A stretch of DNA of 64,000 nt from Neptunicoccus sediminis (GTDB taxonomy: Bacteria; Pseudomonadota; Alphaproteobacteria; Rhodobacterales; Rhodobacteraceae), in assembly GCF_001719615.1 (NCBI RefSeq), contig NZ_MDVX01000008.1, positions 248,001-312,000 of the forward strand, read 5' to 3'. The notes below the pieces were generated by a model. That model was not told the origin of the DNA and made no database searches. It was given only the letters and a program-made list of their open reading frames with translations. Each line of letters starts with the position of its first letter. Position 1 is the stretch's first letter. Shown piece after piece: positions 27,148 to 35,473 of the stretch. The translations under genes were made by a program, and so were the position numbers.

Positions 27148-27169
27148 CTTCAATGTTCCTCAAATACTC
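27148..27169 (-). repeat. Shared 5' leader/ribosome-binding motif, copy 1
   Basis: Minus-strand GAGTATTTG-AG-GAACATTGAAG ends right at the ATG of the 2-hydroxyacid dehydrogenase. It matches the leader of surf1 (37579-37600) at 20 of 22 positions, and carries the GAGG ribosome-binding site. Confidence 0.7.
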
Positions 27170-27200
27170 AAAATTAACAAGGTCGCAGTGCAGGTTACAC

Positions 27201-27554
27201 CTAATGCAACCGCCCGCCCGCAGGCACAGTCTGGTCGGGCCGCACCAACACGACCTCTCCATTGGCATCCGGCACGCCCAGCACCAGAACCTCGGACATC
27301 ACCGGCCCGATCTGGCGCGGCGGGAAGTTCACGACCGCCATGACTTGCGTCCCCACCAACGTTTCCGGCGTGTAATGGGCGGTGATCTGTGCCGAAGATT
27401 TCTTCTCCCCCAGCTCTCCGCCGAAATCCACCCAAAGTTTGAGCGCCGGTTTACGGGCTTCGGGGAAGGGTTCGGCGCGAGTGATGACACCAACACGCAC
27501 GTCTACCTTTATGAAATCGTCAAAACTGATGTTATCGTCCCGTTGATCGCTCAT
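27201..27554 (-). CDS. csaA: CsaA-like tRNA-binding domain protein
   Basis: A 117-residue single-domain OB-fold protein of the EMAP-II/tRNA-binding family. IKVDVRVGVITRAEPFPEARKPALKL at the start and the VNFPPRQIGPVMSEVLVLG stretch are diagnostic for CsaA, which has been described as a chaperone-like protein able to bind tRNA. It overlaps the proC stop by 4 nt (ATGA), so it is translated with proC. Confidence 0.92.
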   Translation of the reverse strand: MSDQRDDNISFDDFIKVDVRVGVITRAEPFPEARKPALKLWVDFGGELGEKKSSAQITAHYTPETLVGTQVMAVVNFPPRQIGPVMSEVLVLGVPDANGEVVLVRPDQTVPAGGRLH

Positions 27555-28372
27555 TTCGCCAGCTCCCGACTGCGGTCTGCTGCGGCTTTGACGCCACGGC
27601 GCAACAGGGGCGGAAAGCCGGTTTCCGCGTCCATCAGCACCTCCAGTGCAGCGGCTGTTGTACCCGCGGGCGAGGTCACATTGCGCCGCAATTGCGCGGG
27701 ATCTTCCTCGGCTTGTTCTGCCAGTGCGCCGGCCCCGGCAACTGTGGCGCGCGCCAGTTTCAGGGATAGCGCCCCACTCAGCCCTTCGGCTTCGCCTGCC
27801 GCAGCAAGGGTTTCTATCAGGTGGAACACATAGGCCGGACCGGAGCCGGACACAGCCGTTACCGCATCCATCTGGCCCTCGTCCTCCAGTCGGACAGTCT
27901 GTCCCACCGCTTGCAGCAGGTTTTCTGCCATCTGCATATCCGCCTCAGAGATATTTGCGTTTCCGATCAAGGCGGTAATCCCCTTGGACACCGCTGCGGG
28001 TGTGTTCGGCATCGCGCGGATAATCGGGGTTTTATCCCCCAGAACCGCCTCAAACGCGGCAATCGGCGTACCAGCCGCCACAGAGATGAAGACAGTGCTG
28101 CCATTGCCCATCGCCTGCAAACGGGGCAAGGCATCGCCCATCATCTGCGGCTTGACCGCCACGATACAAACCGCGGGTGCGGGGGGCAAATCACCGTTCA
28201 CGCCGACACCGTCAGCCTGCAACGCCTGCACCCAGTCAGAGGGGGACGGATCAAGAATTGTAACAGACGGCGGTTTTACCCCCTGGGACAACCAGCCCTG
28301 CAACATGGCAGAGCCCATTTTACCGCAGCCAAGCAGCACAAGACCGCCCGTATTCACACGTTCTAAAGTCAC
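27551..28372 (-). CDS. proC: Pyrroline-5-carboxylate reductase
   Basis: A 273-residue enzyme making proline from pyrroline-5-carboxylate with NAD(P)H. The N-terminal LLGCGKMGSAMLQGW loop binds the cofactor. VKPQMM, IRAMPNTPAAVSKG and the C-terminal LRRNVTSPAGTTAAALEVL signature confirm the family. First gene of a two-gene unit with csaA. Confidence 0.96.
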   Translation of the reverse strand: MTLERVNTGGLVLLGCGKMGSAMLQGWLSQGVKPPSVTILDPSPSDWVQALQADGVGVNGDLPPAPAVCIVAVKPQMMGDALPRLQAMGNGSTVFISVAAGTPIAAFEAVLGDKTPIIRAMPNTPAAVSKGITALIGNANISEADMQMAENLLQAVGQTVRLEDEGQMDAVTAVSGSGPAYVFHLIETLAAAGEAEGLSGALSLKLARATVAGAGALAEQAEEDPAQLRRNVTSPAGTTAAALEVLMDAETGFPPLLRRGVKAAADRSRELAK

Positions 28373-28472
28373 GTTTCCAACCCTCTCAAAGTCCCGCCGA
28401 TTCAGGGCGGACCTTGGGGGATGACCATAGGGAAATCAAGCCCGACTCGCAGGCCCTGTCACCACATTTGCC

Positions 28473-28976
28473 TCAGGCGCGGCCGTAGGCTTGCGACATG
28501 GCAATGTCCATCGCCCGTTCGACAGTTTCATCGCCCCAGCAGATCAACTGAAAGGCGGGATAGAACCGCTCGCAGGCCATTACTGCCGCTGACAGCATCT
28601 GGTCCACTTGCTCGGGTGCTGCGGACACGCCGCCCCCCAGCATCAGACCGTAACGGTAAACCATCAGTTGCTGTTCATCCCAGAGAGAGAAAGACCCCGC
28701 CCAGCATTTGTCGTTGGCCGCATTCATTGCCTGAAACAATGCGGGTAGTTTGTCCTGAGGCGGTGCCATTTCAAACGAACATAGCATCCGTAAGGTTTCA
28801 TCGTAATCGGACCACGCCAGTGTGATGGAATAGGTGCGCCACGCCCCTTCGATCGCCATAGCGATCTGGTCTTCGGCCACACGGTCAAACGCCCAATCGT
28901 AATGTTCGGCCAGTGTTTCGACCACATCGATTGGATGCATTTCACCGCTATCAAGATAATGCTCTGTGCTTGTCAT
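28473..28976 (-). CDS. YbjN domain-containing protein
   Basis: About 167 residues, all in one YbjN-like alpha/beta domain related to type III secretion chaperones. WSDYDETLRMLCSFEM and the mid-protein AMNAANDKCWAGSFSLW stretch match this family in alphaproteobacteria. Function is unknown, probably a protein-binding factor. I chose the ATG at 28976 (MTSTEHYLDSG) with GAAGG upstream; the longer frame adds an unlikely 13-residue extension. Confidence 0.88.
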   Translation of the reverse strand: MTSTEHYLDSGEMHPIDVVETLAEHYDWAFDRVAEDQIAMAIEGAWRTYSITLAWSDYDETLRMLCSFEMAPPQDKLPALFQAMNAANDKCWAGSFSLWDEQQLMVYRYGLMLGGGVSAAPEQVDQMLSAAVMACERFYPAFQLICWGDETVERAMDIAMSQAYGRA

Positions 28977-29158
28977 GCCTGCTGCCTTCTTGGTTGCCCA
29001 TCCGGTACACGCCACACCTAGTAGTAGGCTCTGGCGCTAGGTTTACGGATTTTTTCCGCTTTCCTTACAAGATATGGTGTAAGCAATCCGGCGGCATGTA
29101 AAGAAAAAACTTGGCAACAGCCCCGTTCCATCCCCAGCTAATCCCGTCTTATCCACAG

Positions 29159-29194
29159 AAAAACGACAAAGCCCCCCGTTTTTGGCGGAGGGCT
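29159..29194 (-). terminator. Rho-independent terminator after pyrE
   Basis: On the minus strand AGCCC-T-CCG and CGG-G-GGGCT form a stem with one internal mismatch, followed by TTGTCGTTTTT. It lies 47 bp behind the pyrE stop. Confidence 0.75.
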
Positions 29195-29240
29195 CGTCAA
29201 ATTTTTACGAACGGCGGACCAGCAGCACGTGGCGCGAATC

Positions 29241-29942
29241 CTATCCGGCACTTGGCAGTTCGTAGACACCGCCGTTGGCCTTGGACCATTCCAGCGGCGC
29301 ATTCAGGAACGCCTCAACCTGATCCAGCGTTTTATCGTCGAAGTTGCCCTGTGCGCGGGCCACCTTAAGCACATCCCACCACGTCACCAGATAGTGCAGC
29401 TTCAGCCCGTTTTCCGCCAGCATTTCATGGGTGTTCTTGAAGATGTCATAGTAAAACACCACCAAAGTGTGATCACAGGTAGCACCCGCCTTGCGGATCG
29501 CCTCGGCAAAGCGCAGTTTGGAGCCGCCGTCGGTGGTCAGATCCTCCACCAGCAGCACCCGCTGACCTTCGGAAATATCCCCTTCGATTTGCGCATCACG
29601 CCCGTAACCCTTTGGTTTCTTGCGCACATATTGCATCGGCAGGGCCATACGCTCGGCAATCCAGGCCGCAAAAGGAATGCCCGCGGTTTCCCCACCTGCG
29701 GCTGCGTCGAACTGCTCAAAGCCCACATCGCGGTAGAGCGTGGCCACGGCGAAATCCATCAGCGCGCTGCGGATATGGGGATAGGAAATCAGCTTGCGGC
29801 AGTCGATATACACCGGAGAGGCCAGCCCGCTGGCAAAGGTATAGGGTTCGTCCGCGCGGAAATTGACTGCCTTGATTTCCAGCAGCATCTTGGCTGCCAG
29901 TTCGGCCATCGCGTCTTTGTCGATAAAACTGTTGGAAAACAT
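29241..29942 (-). CDS. pyrE: Orotate phosphoribosyltransferase
   Basis: A 233-residue enzyme joining orotate and PRPP to form OMP in pyrimidine synthesis. The PRPP loop is [27 protein letters not shown] near the N-terminus and the [17 protein letters not shown] flexible loop are characteristic. I chose the ATG at 29942, preceded by AAGGAG; the longer open frame reads through the upstream spacer. Confidence 0.97.
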   Translation of the reverse strand: MFSNSFIDKDAMAELAAKMLLEIKAVNFRADEPYTFASGLASPVYIDCRKLISYPHIRSALMDFAVATLYRDVGFEQFDAAAGGETAGIPFAAWIAERMALPMQYVRKKPKGYGRDAQIEGDISEGQRVLLVEDLTTDGGSKLRFAEAIRKAGATCDHTLVVFYYDIFKNTHEMLAENGLKLHYLVTWWDVLKVARAQGNFDDKTLDQVEAFLNAPLEWSKANGGVYELPSAG

Positions 29943-30122
29943 GTGCAGCACTCCTTGGATCGCAAGTGACCCGCTCTTAGAACAAGAGCGCCCGCAAGAA
30001 AAGCACAAGCCGCGGTCTGCGGGCAAAAAATGCACGGTTTTGCGGCAAACTGCGGCACAAGCCCCTGTCCCGTCCCGCCCAACAGGATTGAGCCACCCAG
30101 CAATCCCCGCTACACCGCCTGT

Positions 30123-31253
30123 ATGAACAGGCTTATCTGGCACCCGAAAGCAACGTTAACGGATTTTGACGGCGTCACCCTGACTGCGGCGCAGGCTGCG
30201 GCTGTGCCAGCGGCACGCCAAGGCGATCCTGCCGCCCCCGCCCGTGCTATGGCCGGGTTCTTTCAGGCACTGGATGCTGGTCTGTCGCCGGTGATCGGAC
30301 CGCCCGTAGACGCCCCTGATCTGGCAGATCACTTTTTCACCCTGACAGGGGGCAGCAGCGGCCCGCCCAAGGTGATCCGGCGCAGCGCTGCCAGTTGGGA
30401 GCATTCCATTGCTGTGCTTGCTGCGCGGCTCGGCCTTGGGCCGGATGCGCGGGTTGGTGTTTTCGGGGATCTCACCTATTCCCTCTCGCTCTATGCTGCG
30501 GTTGAAGCCCTGTGCTGCGGGGCGCATCTGCATTTCCTGCCGCGCCGCGGATTGGCGGCACGGGGCATCACCCATCTTTACGCCACCCCGACACAGTTGC
30601 GCCTGATCCGCCAGATCGCGCCCGATGTAACCCATGTCATCAGCGGTGGTGGTCCGTTTGATCCGGCAACAGCAGCGCATGTGGCAACGGTTTTGCCCAA
30701 CGCGCAGGTCTGGCGGTTTTACGGCGCGGCAGAGACCAGTTTCATCACGCTTGCCGACAGCTCTACCCCCGAAAACGCGGTTGGCGCCGCCTTTCCCGGT
30801 GTCGAAATTGAAATCCGCGATTCTCAGGGTCAGCCCTGTCAGTCCGGCGCTGAGGGTCTGGTCTGGGTGCGCAGCCCGATGCTGTTCACGGAATACGCCT
30901 GCGAGAGCAGCAGCAGCACACGGGTCCAAGACGGTTGGATCACAGTCGGAGAGATCGGCAGGCTAGAATCGGACGGTTTTCTATGTCTGACAGGGCGACA
31001 GGATCGTATCCTCACCATTGCCGATACGTCGGTGTCGCTCGATCAACTGGAAATCGGCCTGATCACCGCTGGTGCAACGGCCGCTGCGGTTTTGCCGGTG
31101 CCAGATCCCCTGCGCGGCTACATCCTGCACGGATTTGTTGAGGGCGCGGTCCCCTGTCCGGCCGCGCTGAAAACCCTGACCAGCCTGCCCGAATTGCCCC
31201 GCCTTGCCTCTGGCAAACCGGATTACCGCGCTTTGGAGCGCCTGCTGCCATGA
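30123..31253 (+). CDS. Short AMP-dependent acyl-CoA synthetase/ligase-like protein
   Basis: About 376 residues, clearly shorter than usual AMP-forming ligases (500 or more). The phosphate loop is [10 protein letters not shown] at 75-84, a YGAAET motif lies in the middle, and [18 protein letters not shown] marks the hinge before a small C-terminal domain. The N-terminal subdomain is reduced to about 70 residues. The thiolase gene overlaps its stop (ATGA), so the two form one operon, convergent with bioY. Expected reaction: activation of a carboxylate as adenylate and CoA ester. The substrate is unknown. Confidence 0.82.
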   Translation: MNRLIWHPKATLTDFDGVTLTAAQAAAVPAARQGDPAAPARAMAGFFQALDAGLSPVIGPPVDAPDLADHFFTLTGGSSGPPKVIRRSAASWEHSIAVLAARLGLGPDARVGVFGDLTYSLSLYAAVEALCCGAHLHFLPRRGLAARGITHLYATPTQLRLIRQIAPDVTHVISGGGPFDPATAAHVATVLPNAQVWRFYGAAETSFITLADSSTPENAVGAAFPGVEIEIRDSQGQPCQSGAEGLVWVRSPMLFTEYACESSSSTRVQDGWITVGEIGRLESDGFLCLTGRQDRILTIADTSVSLDQLEIGLITAGATAAAVLPVPDPLRGYILHGFVEGAVPCPAALKTLTSLPELPRLASGKPDYRALERLLP

Positions 31254-32350
31254 GCCAAGCCTACATCATCGCCGGATACCGCAGCGCGGTCGCCCCTGAA
31301 AACGGCGCCTTTGCGCGATTGGATCTGCACGAACTGGCAGCGCCGGTGTTGCAGGCCTGTCTTGCCGACTGTCCTTGCGATGTTGACGAAGTTATCCTGT
31401 CTAATGCTCTTTATGGGGGTGGTAATCCCGCACGGCTCGCCGCTCTTGCGGCCGGTCTGCCGGAAACAGTGGCGGGCCTGTCCATCGACCGGCAGTGCGC
31501 GGGCGGGCTTGATGCGGTGCTGCTGGCAGCGCGGCTGGTGCAATCCGGCGCGGCGCGGGCGGTTCTGGCGGGCGGTGCCGAAAGCCATTCCCGCCGCCCT
31601 CTGCGCTTGCGTACCGATCCGGATGGCGGGCCGCCTGTTGCCTATGACCGCCCGCCCTTCAGCCCCTTTGCAGAACGCGATCCCGACCTCCATGAAAGCG
31701 CCGCACGGCTGGCAGCGCGACTTGGGATCTCCCGCGCCGAACAGGACCGCTTTGCGGTGCAAAGCCACGCAAAGGCCCGCGCCGCCGCTGACCGGTTGGG
31801 ACAAGAGATTCTACCGATAAACGGATTGGACAGGGATGCCTTCACCCGTGACCTGTCAGCCAAAACAGCCGCCCGTGTGCCGCAGATCACCGGCAGCCTG
31901 AGCGCGGCAAACACCGCTGTCAAAGCGGATGCGGCGGCCTTTGTTCTGGTGGTGGACGAAACGCTGGCCGCTGCTGTGAACGGGACAAAACCGGCCCGCA
32001 TAGCCGGCGGCATCACACTTGGGGCCGCACCGGAAACCCCTGCGACGGCGCCAATCGCAGCCATGCGCACGGCACTGCATCAGGCAAGAGTTAACGCAGC
32101 GGCGCTGGTCTGTAGCGAGGTTATGGAAGCCTACGCAGTGCAGGCCATTGCCTGTCAGCAGGCGGCAGGGCTTGATCCTGAAACGATGAACCGCGGCGGC
32201 GGTGCTTTGGCGCGGGGGCATCCTATCGGCGCGTCAGGCGCAATCAATGCGGTGCGGTTGTTTCACGAATTACAGCAGACCGGCGGCACAGGTCTGGCCG
32301 CAATTGCTGCAGCGGGCGGATTGGGCACCGCCCTGCTGCTAGAGGTGTAA
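31250..32350 (+). CDS. Thiolase-family protein lacking the second catalytic cysteine
   Basis: A 366-residue thiolase fold. The nucleophile is Cys83 in IDRQCAGGLDAV, and the catalytic histidine is His324 in GGGALARGHPIGASGA. In standard thiolases a C-terminal CIGGGxG motif supplies the acid/base cysteine; here the matching sequence is AIAAAGGLG, with Ala353 in that position. The protein is also somewhat short. It may therefore catalyse an altered reaction or need another general base. Coupled to the AMP ligase gene by a 4-nt overlap, and ends 3 bp from bioY on the other strand. Confidence 0.82.
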   Translation: MSQAYIIAGYRSAVAPENGAFARLDLHELAAPVLQACLADCPCDVDEVILSNALYGGGNPARLAALAAGLPETVAGLSIDRQCAGGLDAVLLAARLVQSGAARAVLAGGAESHSRRPLRLRTDPDGGPPVAYDRPPFSPFAERDPDLHESAARLAARLGISRAEQDRFAVQSHAKARAAADRLGQEILPINGLDRDAFTRDLSAKTAARVPQITGSLSAANTAVKADAAAFVLVVDETLAAAVNGTKPARIAGGITLGAAPETPATAPIAAMRTALHQARVNAAALVCSEVMEAYAVQAIACQQAAGLDPETMNRGGGALARGHPIGASGAINAVRLFHELQQTGGTGLAAIAAAGGLGTALLLEV

Positions 32351-32353
32351 GCC

Positions 32354-32902
32354 TCAGGCGCGGGACATAACCGCCCGTGGACGCGCCTTGTAGATCGTGC
32401 CGGTGATGGCCCCTGCAACAACAGCCTTGACCAGATCACCCGGAATAAACGGGATCATCGCAGTCGCAATTGCATCCGGCAGACCGGCGCCGGTCATCGC
32501 CATGTAATACGGCACAGCGATCAGGTAGAGCACACCGATCCCGCCAAAGACCGATGCCACACCGGCGGCCACACCCACGCGGGCACCGCGCATCCAGCGC
32601 ATCGCCAGACCCGTGGCAAATGCGGCAACCGGAAACCCGAAGAGAAAACCGGCCCACGGTGTTGTAAACACACCCAATCCACCACGACCGCCCGCAAGCA
32701 GCGGCAGGCCAAGGGCAACCAGCCCCAGAAACAGCAGCACGGCCAGCGCACCCTTACGTGCCCCCAGCATGGCCCCGCAGAGCATAATCCCCATTGATTG
32801 CGCGGTGATCGGAATCCCGCTGAGCAAAGTAACCTTCGGCACCAGCCCGAGAGCCGCAATCAGGGCCGCAAAAACGGCGATATATACAATGTTTCTTTCC
32901 AT
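32354..32902 (-). CDS. bioY: Biotin transporter S component
   Basis: A 182-residue membrane protein with six hydrophobic helices that binds biotin in ECF-type uptake systems. PITAQSMGIMLCGAMLGARKGALAVLLFLGLVALGLP and TPWAGFLFGFPVAAF are BioY hallmarks, and FIPGDLVKAVVAG lies near the end. I chose the ATG at 32902 with AGGA upstream. It is the last gene of bioM-bioN-bioY; BioY can work alone but has higher affinity with BioMN. Confidence 0.94.
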   Translation of the reverse strand: MERNIVYIAVFAALIAALGLVPKVTLLSGIPITAQSMGIMLCGAMLGARKGALAVLLFLGLVALGLPLLAGGRGGLGVFTTPWAGFLFGFPVAAFATGLAMRWMRGARVGVAAGVASVFGGIGVLYLIAVPYYMAMTGAGLPDAIATAMIPFIPGDLVKAVVAGAITGTIYKARPRAVMSRA

Positions 32903-32912
32903 AATCTTATTC

Positions 32913-33515
32913 CTATTCGCGCAGACCGCCCCGCGCGCGCAGCGCCTCGGCAACCTGATCCGCATCATCCAGTGCCGACACCGCAAGGGGGGCGACGATT
33001 CGAACTCCGACCCGTCGGGGCGATCGCGCCCGCCAAGCCTCGGCCAGACGCACGCCGCGCTGACCTAACACAGGGGTAAAGCGGATCACCAAAGCAAAGG
33101 CAAGCGCTATCCGTTCCGGTGGAATACCGAACCGGCGCAGTGGCGAGAGCAACCGGATCACCAATTCCATCATGTCGCTTAACCGGCTGGTCATCGTGAC
33201 GAAATTCGCAGCGCCAAACAGGAACAGCATTTGCAGCACAATCACCGCGCCTTGATGCAGACGCCCGACAAAAAAGTGGTAAACCAGAATGATCACCACA
33301 AACCATAACACCGGACGCAAGGCCCGCAGGCTCGCCCTGAAACCGGTGCGCCCGAGACTGATCCAGCATAGAACCACCAGCACAATCCCCGCAATCAGGG
33401 GTTCGAGCCGTTCAATCGGAAAAGTCACAAAGGTCAGCGCGAACAATGTAGCCAGTTTCCAGCCGACAGGGATGCGATGGGCCCAGCTTTGCCGCTCTAG
33501 TGTCAGGCTCAACAT
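32913..33515 (-). CDS. bioN: ECF transporter T component
   Basis: A 200-residue CbiQ/BioN-type membrane protein that couples the ATPase to BioY. Hydrophobic helices fill residues 20-125. The cytoplasmic coupling region has the Ala-Arg-Gly-type motif late in the protein (LRARGGLRE), and WRARSPRR lies before it. It overlaps bioM by 7 nt and is followed 10 bp later by bioY. Confidence 0.9.
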   Translation of the reverse strand: MLSLTLERQSWAHRIPVGWKLATLFALTFVTFPIERLEPLIAGIVLVVLCWISLGRTGFRASLRALRPVLWFVVIILVYHFFVGRLHQGAVIVLQMLFLFGAANFVTMTSRLSDMMELVIRLLSPLRRFGIPPERIALAFALVIRFTPVLGQRGVRLAEAWRARSPRRVGVRIVAPLAVSALDDADQVAEALRARGGLRE

Positions 33516-34204
33516 GCGCCGCGCCGCGCCATTTCGGCCTTGAAAGGCGGCAGAACCTCTGCCGGTGCGCCATCAGCTTGAACCCTGCCACCGTCAAGCC
33601 AGATCACACGGTCATAATCAGTCAGTAGTTCGGGATCATGGGTGATCATCACCAGCGATTGCGCCAGACCGTGCAACTGCCGGTGCAGCCGCGCCGACGT
33701 GGGAATATCCAACCCCGCATAGGGTTCATCCAGCAGGATCACATCCGGTTCCATCGCCAGAACCGCCATCAGGCACAGGTAATGCCGCTGCCCGCCTGAC
33801 AGGGTGTAACATTGCCGATCCGCCCAATCCGCACGATCCTGTGTTTCCAGAACGCGAAGGGCCTGTGCATGGGCCTCGGCTTTGGACGCGCCAAGCTGGG
33901 TCAGTCCGAAGGCAATTTCCTCGACCACGGTGGGAAACAGGATCTGATGGTCGGGGTTCTGAAAGATCACCCCGATACCTGCCAGTGCCGCCTTGCGATC
34001 GGTGTATACATCACTGTCGCCCAGTCGCACCTTCCCGCTGTCCGGTTTGACCAGACCTGCCATCAAGCGCAGAAAGCTGGATTTACCTGCGCCGTTCTGC
34101 CCGATAACCCCGATGCGCCGCTCTTCCAGCACCAGAGAGGCCGGTCCGAAGACCTGCCGCCCGTCCAGCGTCAGGGAGACATCGTCAAAGGTGATGGAGG
34201 CCAC
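33509..34204 (-). CDS. bioM: ECF transporter ATPase component
   Basis: A 231-residue ABC ATPase. Walker A is in IGQNGAGKSSFLRLMAG, Q-loop in VIFQNPDHQILFPTV (the ECF-type pattern), signature LSGGQRHYLCLM, Walker B VILLDEPYAGLD. It drives biotin uptake with BioN and BioY. The start is GTG, only 3 nt after the stop of the M16 peptidase gene with no good ribosome-binding site, so it may depend on translation from upstream and on the cta operon transcript. Confidence 0.92.
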   Translation of the reverse strand: MASITFDDVSLTLDGRQVFGPASLVLEERRIGVIGQNGAGKSSFLRLMAGLVKPDSGKVRLGDSDVYTDRKAALAGIGVIFQNPDHQILFPTVVEEIAFGLTQLGASKAEAHAQALRVLETQDRADWADRQCYTLSGGQRHYLCLMAVLAMEPDVILLDEPYAGLDIPTSARLHRQLHGLAQSLVMITHDPELLTDYDRVIWLDGGRVQADGAPAEVLPPFKAEMARRGAC

Positions 34205-34207
34205 GGA

Positions 34208-35473
34208 TCAGGCCGCCAGCCGATCCGCCAGCACGCCCACTTCCGGCGCATCCACGACCGGACCGTAAAGCGCGAGCGAGGGCACTCCGGAGGCGCAAAG
34301 CCGTGCGGCATATTCCGCAACACCGGCGCGGTCCACGCCGTCAATTTTGGCCACCACCTCGTCCAGACCGGGCACACGGCCCCAGATCATCACCATCCGC
34401 GCCAGACGTTCACAGCGGGACGACGGGCTTTCCAGCCCCATCAGCATTCCTGCTTTCATCTGCACACGGGCACGGTTGACTTCGGCCTCACCCATGTCGT
34501 CGGCCGCGCGGCGCAGCTCGTCAATGCAAAGGGTGGACAGGTCCGCCACATCTGCACCGCTGGTGCCCGCATAGATCGTCAGAGCGCCCGTATCGGCATA
34601 GGCCCCTGCCTGCGCGTAAATCGTGTAACACAGCCCGCGTTTTTCACGGACCTCCTGAAACAGCCGACTCGACATGCCGCCACCAAGCGCGAGCGAAAAC
34701 ACCTGCGCGGTGTAAATTTCATCGTCCATGTAACTGGCCGTTTCAAACGCCAGCGCGAAATGGGCCTGCTCCAGATCCTTGACCACACGGTGTTCACCAC
34801 CCCGATACAGTGCCGGTTGCAACAGCACGGGTGCTGCGCCCCGCTCCATATGACCAAAGGCTTCTTCCGCCAGTTTCACCAACTGGTCGTGATCCACAGC
34901 CCCTGCCGCCGACAGAACCATCTGTTCGGGGCGGTATTGTTCCTTGATGAAGGCCTGCAAATCCGCACGGGTAAAGGCGCGCACCCGCTCCTCCGGTCCA
35001 AGGATCGTGCGCCCGATGGGCTGATCCGGATAAGAGACCTCTTGCAGCCAGTCGAAAATCACATCGTCCGGCGTGTCGAGCGACTGCCCGATTTCTTGCA
35101 GGATCACGCCCCGTTCGATCTCGACCTCTGCCGGATCAAAGACGGAGTTCAACACAATGTCGCTGATCACATCCATCGCCAGCGGCACGTCGTTTTCCAG
35201 CACACGCACGTAATAGGCCGTCATCTCGCGGCTGGTATAGGCGTTGATGTAACCGCCCACGTCCTCAATCGCCTCGGCAATCTCCAGTGCGTTGCGTTTC
35301 TGTGTGCCCTTAAAGGCCATATGCTCCAGAAAATGGGCGATCCCGTTTTGCTCGGGCCGCTCGTGCCGCCCGCCTGCACCGACCCAGATCCCCAGAGACG
35401 CTGATTTCAGCCCCGGCATATGTTCGGTCACAACGCGGAATCCGTTAGAGAGTGTGTGTATTTCTACGGTCAA
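34208..35473 (-). CDS. M16-family zinc metallopeptidase (processing peptidase-like)
   Basis: A 421-residue pitrilysin-type protein with the inverted zinc motif HFLEH at 47-51 and the downstream Glu region. It resembles mitochondrial processing peptidase beta subunits and cytoplasmic bacterial PqqL-like relatives. GLKSASLGIWVGAGGRHE at the start is typical. It overlaps the thrC stop by 4 nt; thrC-M16 pairing is common in Rhodobacteraceae. Confidence 0.94.
   Translation of the reverse strand: MTVEIHTLSNGFRVVTEHMPGLKSASLGIWVGAGGRHERPEQNGIAHFLEHMAFKGTQKRNALEIAEAIEDVGGYINAYTSREMTAYYVRVLENDVPLAMDVISDIVLNSVFDPAEVEIERGVILQEIGQSLDTPDDVIFDWLQEVSYPDQPIGRTILGPEERVRAFTRADLQAFIKEQYRPEQMVLSAAGAVDHDQLVKLAEEAFGHMERGAAPVLLQPALYRGGEHRVVKDLEQAHFALAFETASYMDDEIYTAQVFSLALGGGMSSRLFQEVREKRGLCYTIYAQAGAYADTGALTIYAGTSGADVADLSTLCIDELRRAADDMGEAEVNRARVQMKAGMLMGLESPSSRCERLARMVMIWGRVPGLDEVVAKIDGVDRAGVAEYAARLCASGVPSLALYGPVVDAPEVGVLADRLAA

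Noticed and set aside
29149-29157. Consensus DnaA box TTATCCACA near the pyrE terminator
   Set aside because: Only one copy was seen; a 9-mer is expected by chance about this often in 64 kb, and there is no cluster, AT-rich unwinding element or origin-linked gene.
33812-35404. 530-codon open frame on the plus strand
   Set aside because: Antisense to bioM and the M16 peptidase gene, both well supported.
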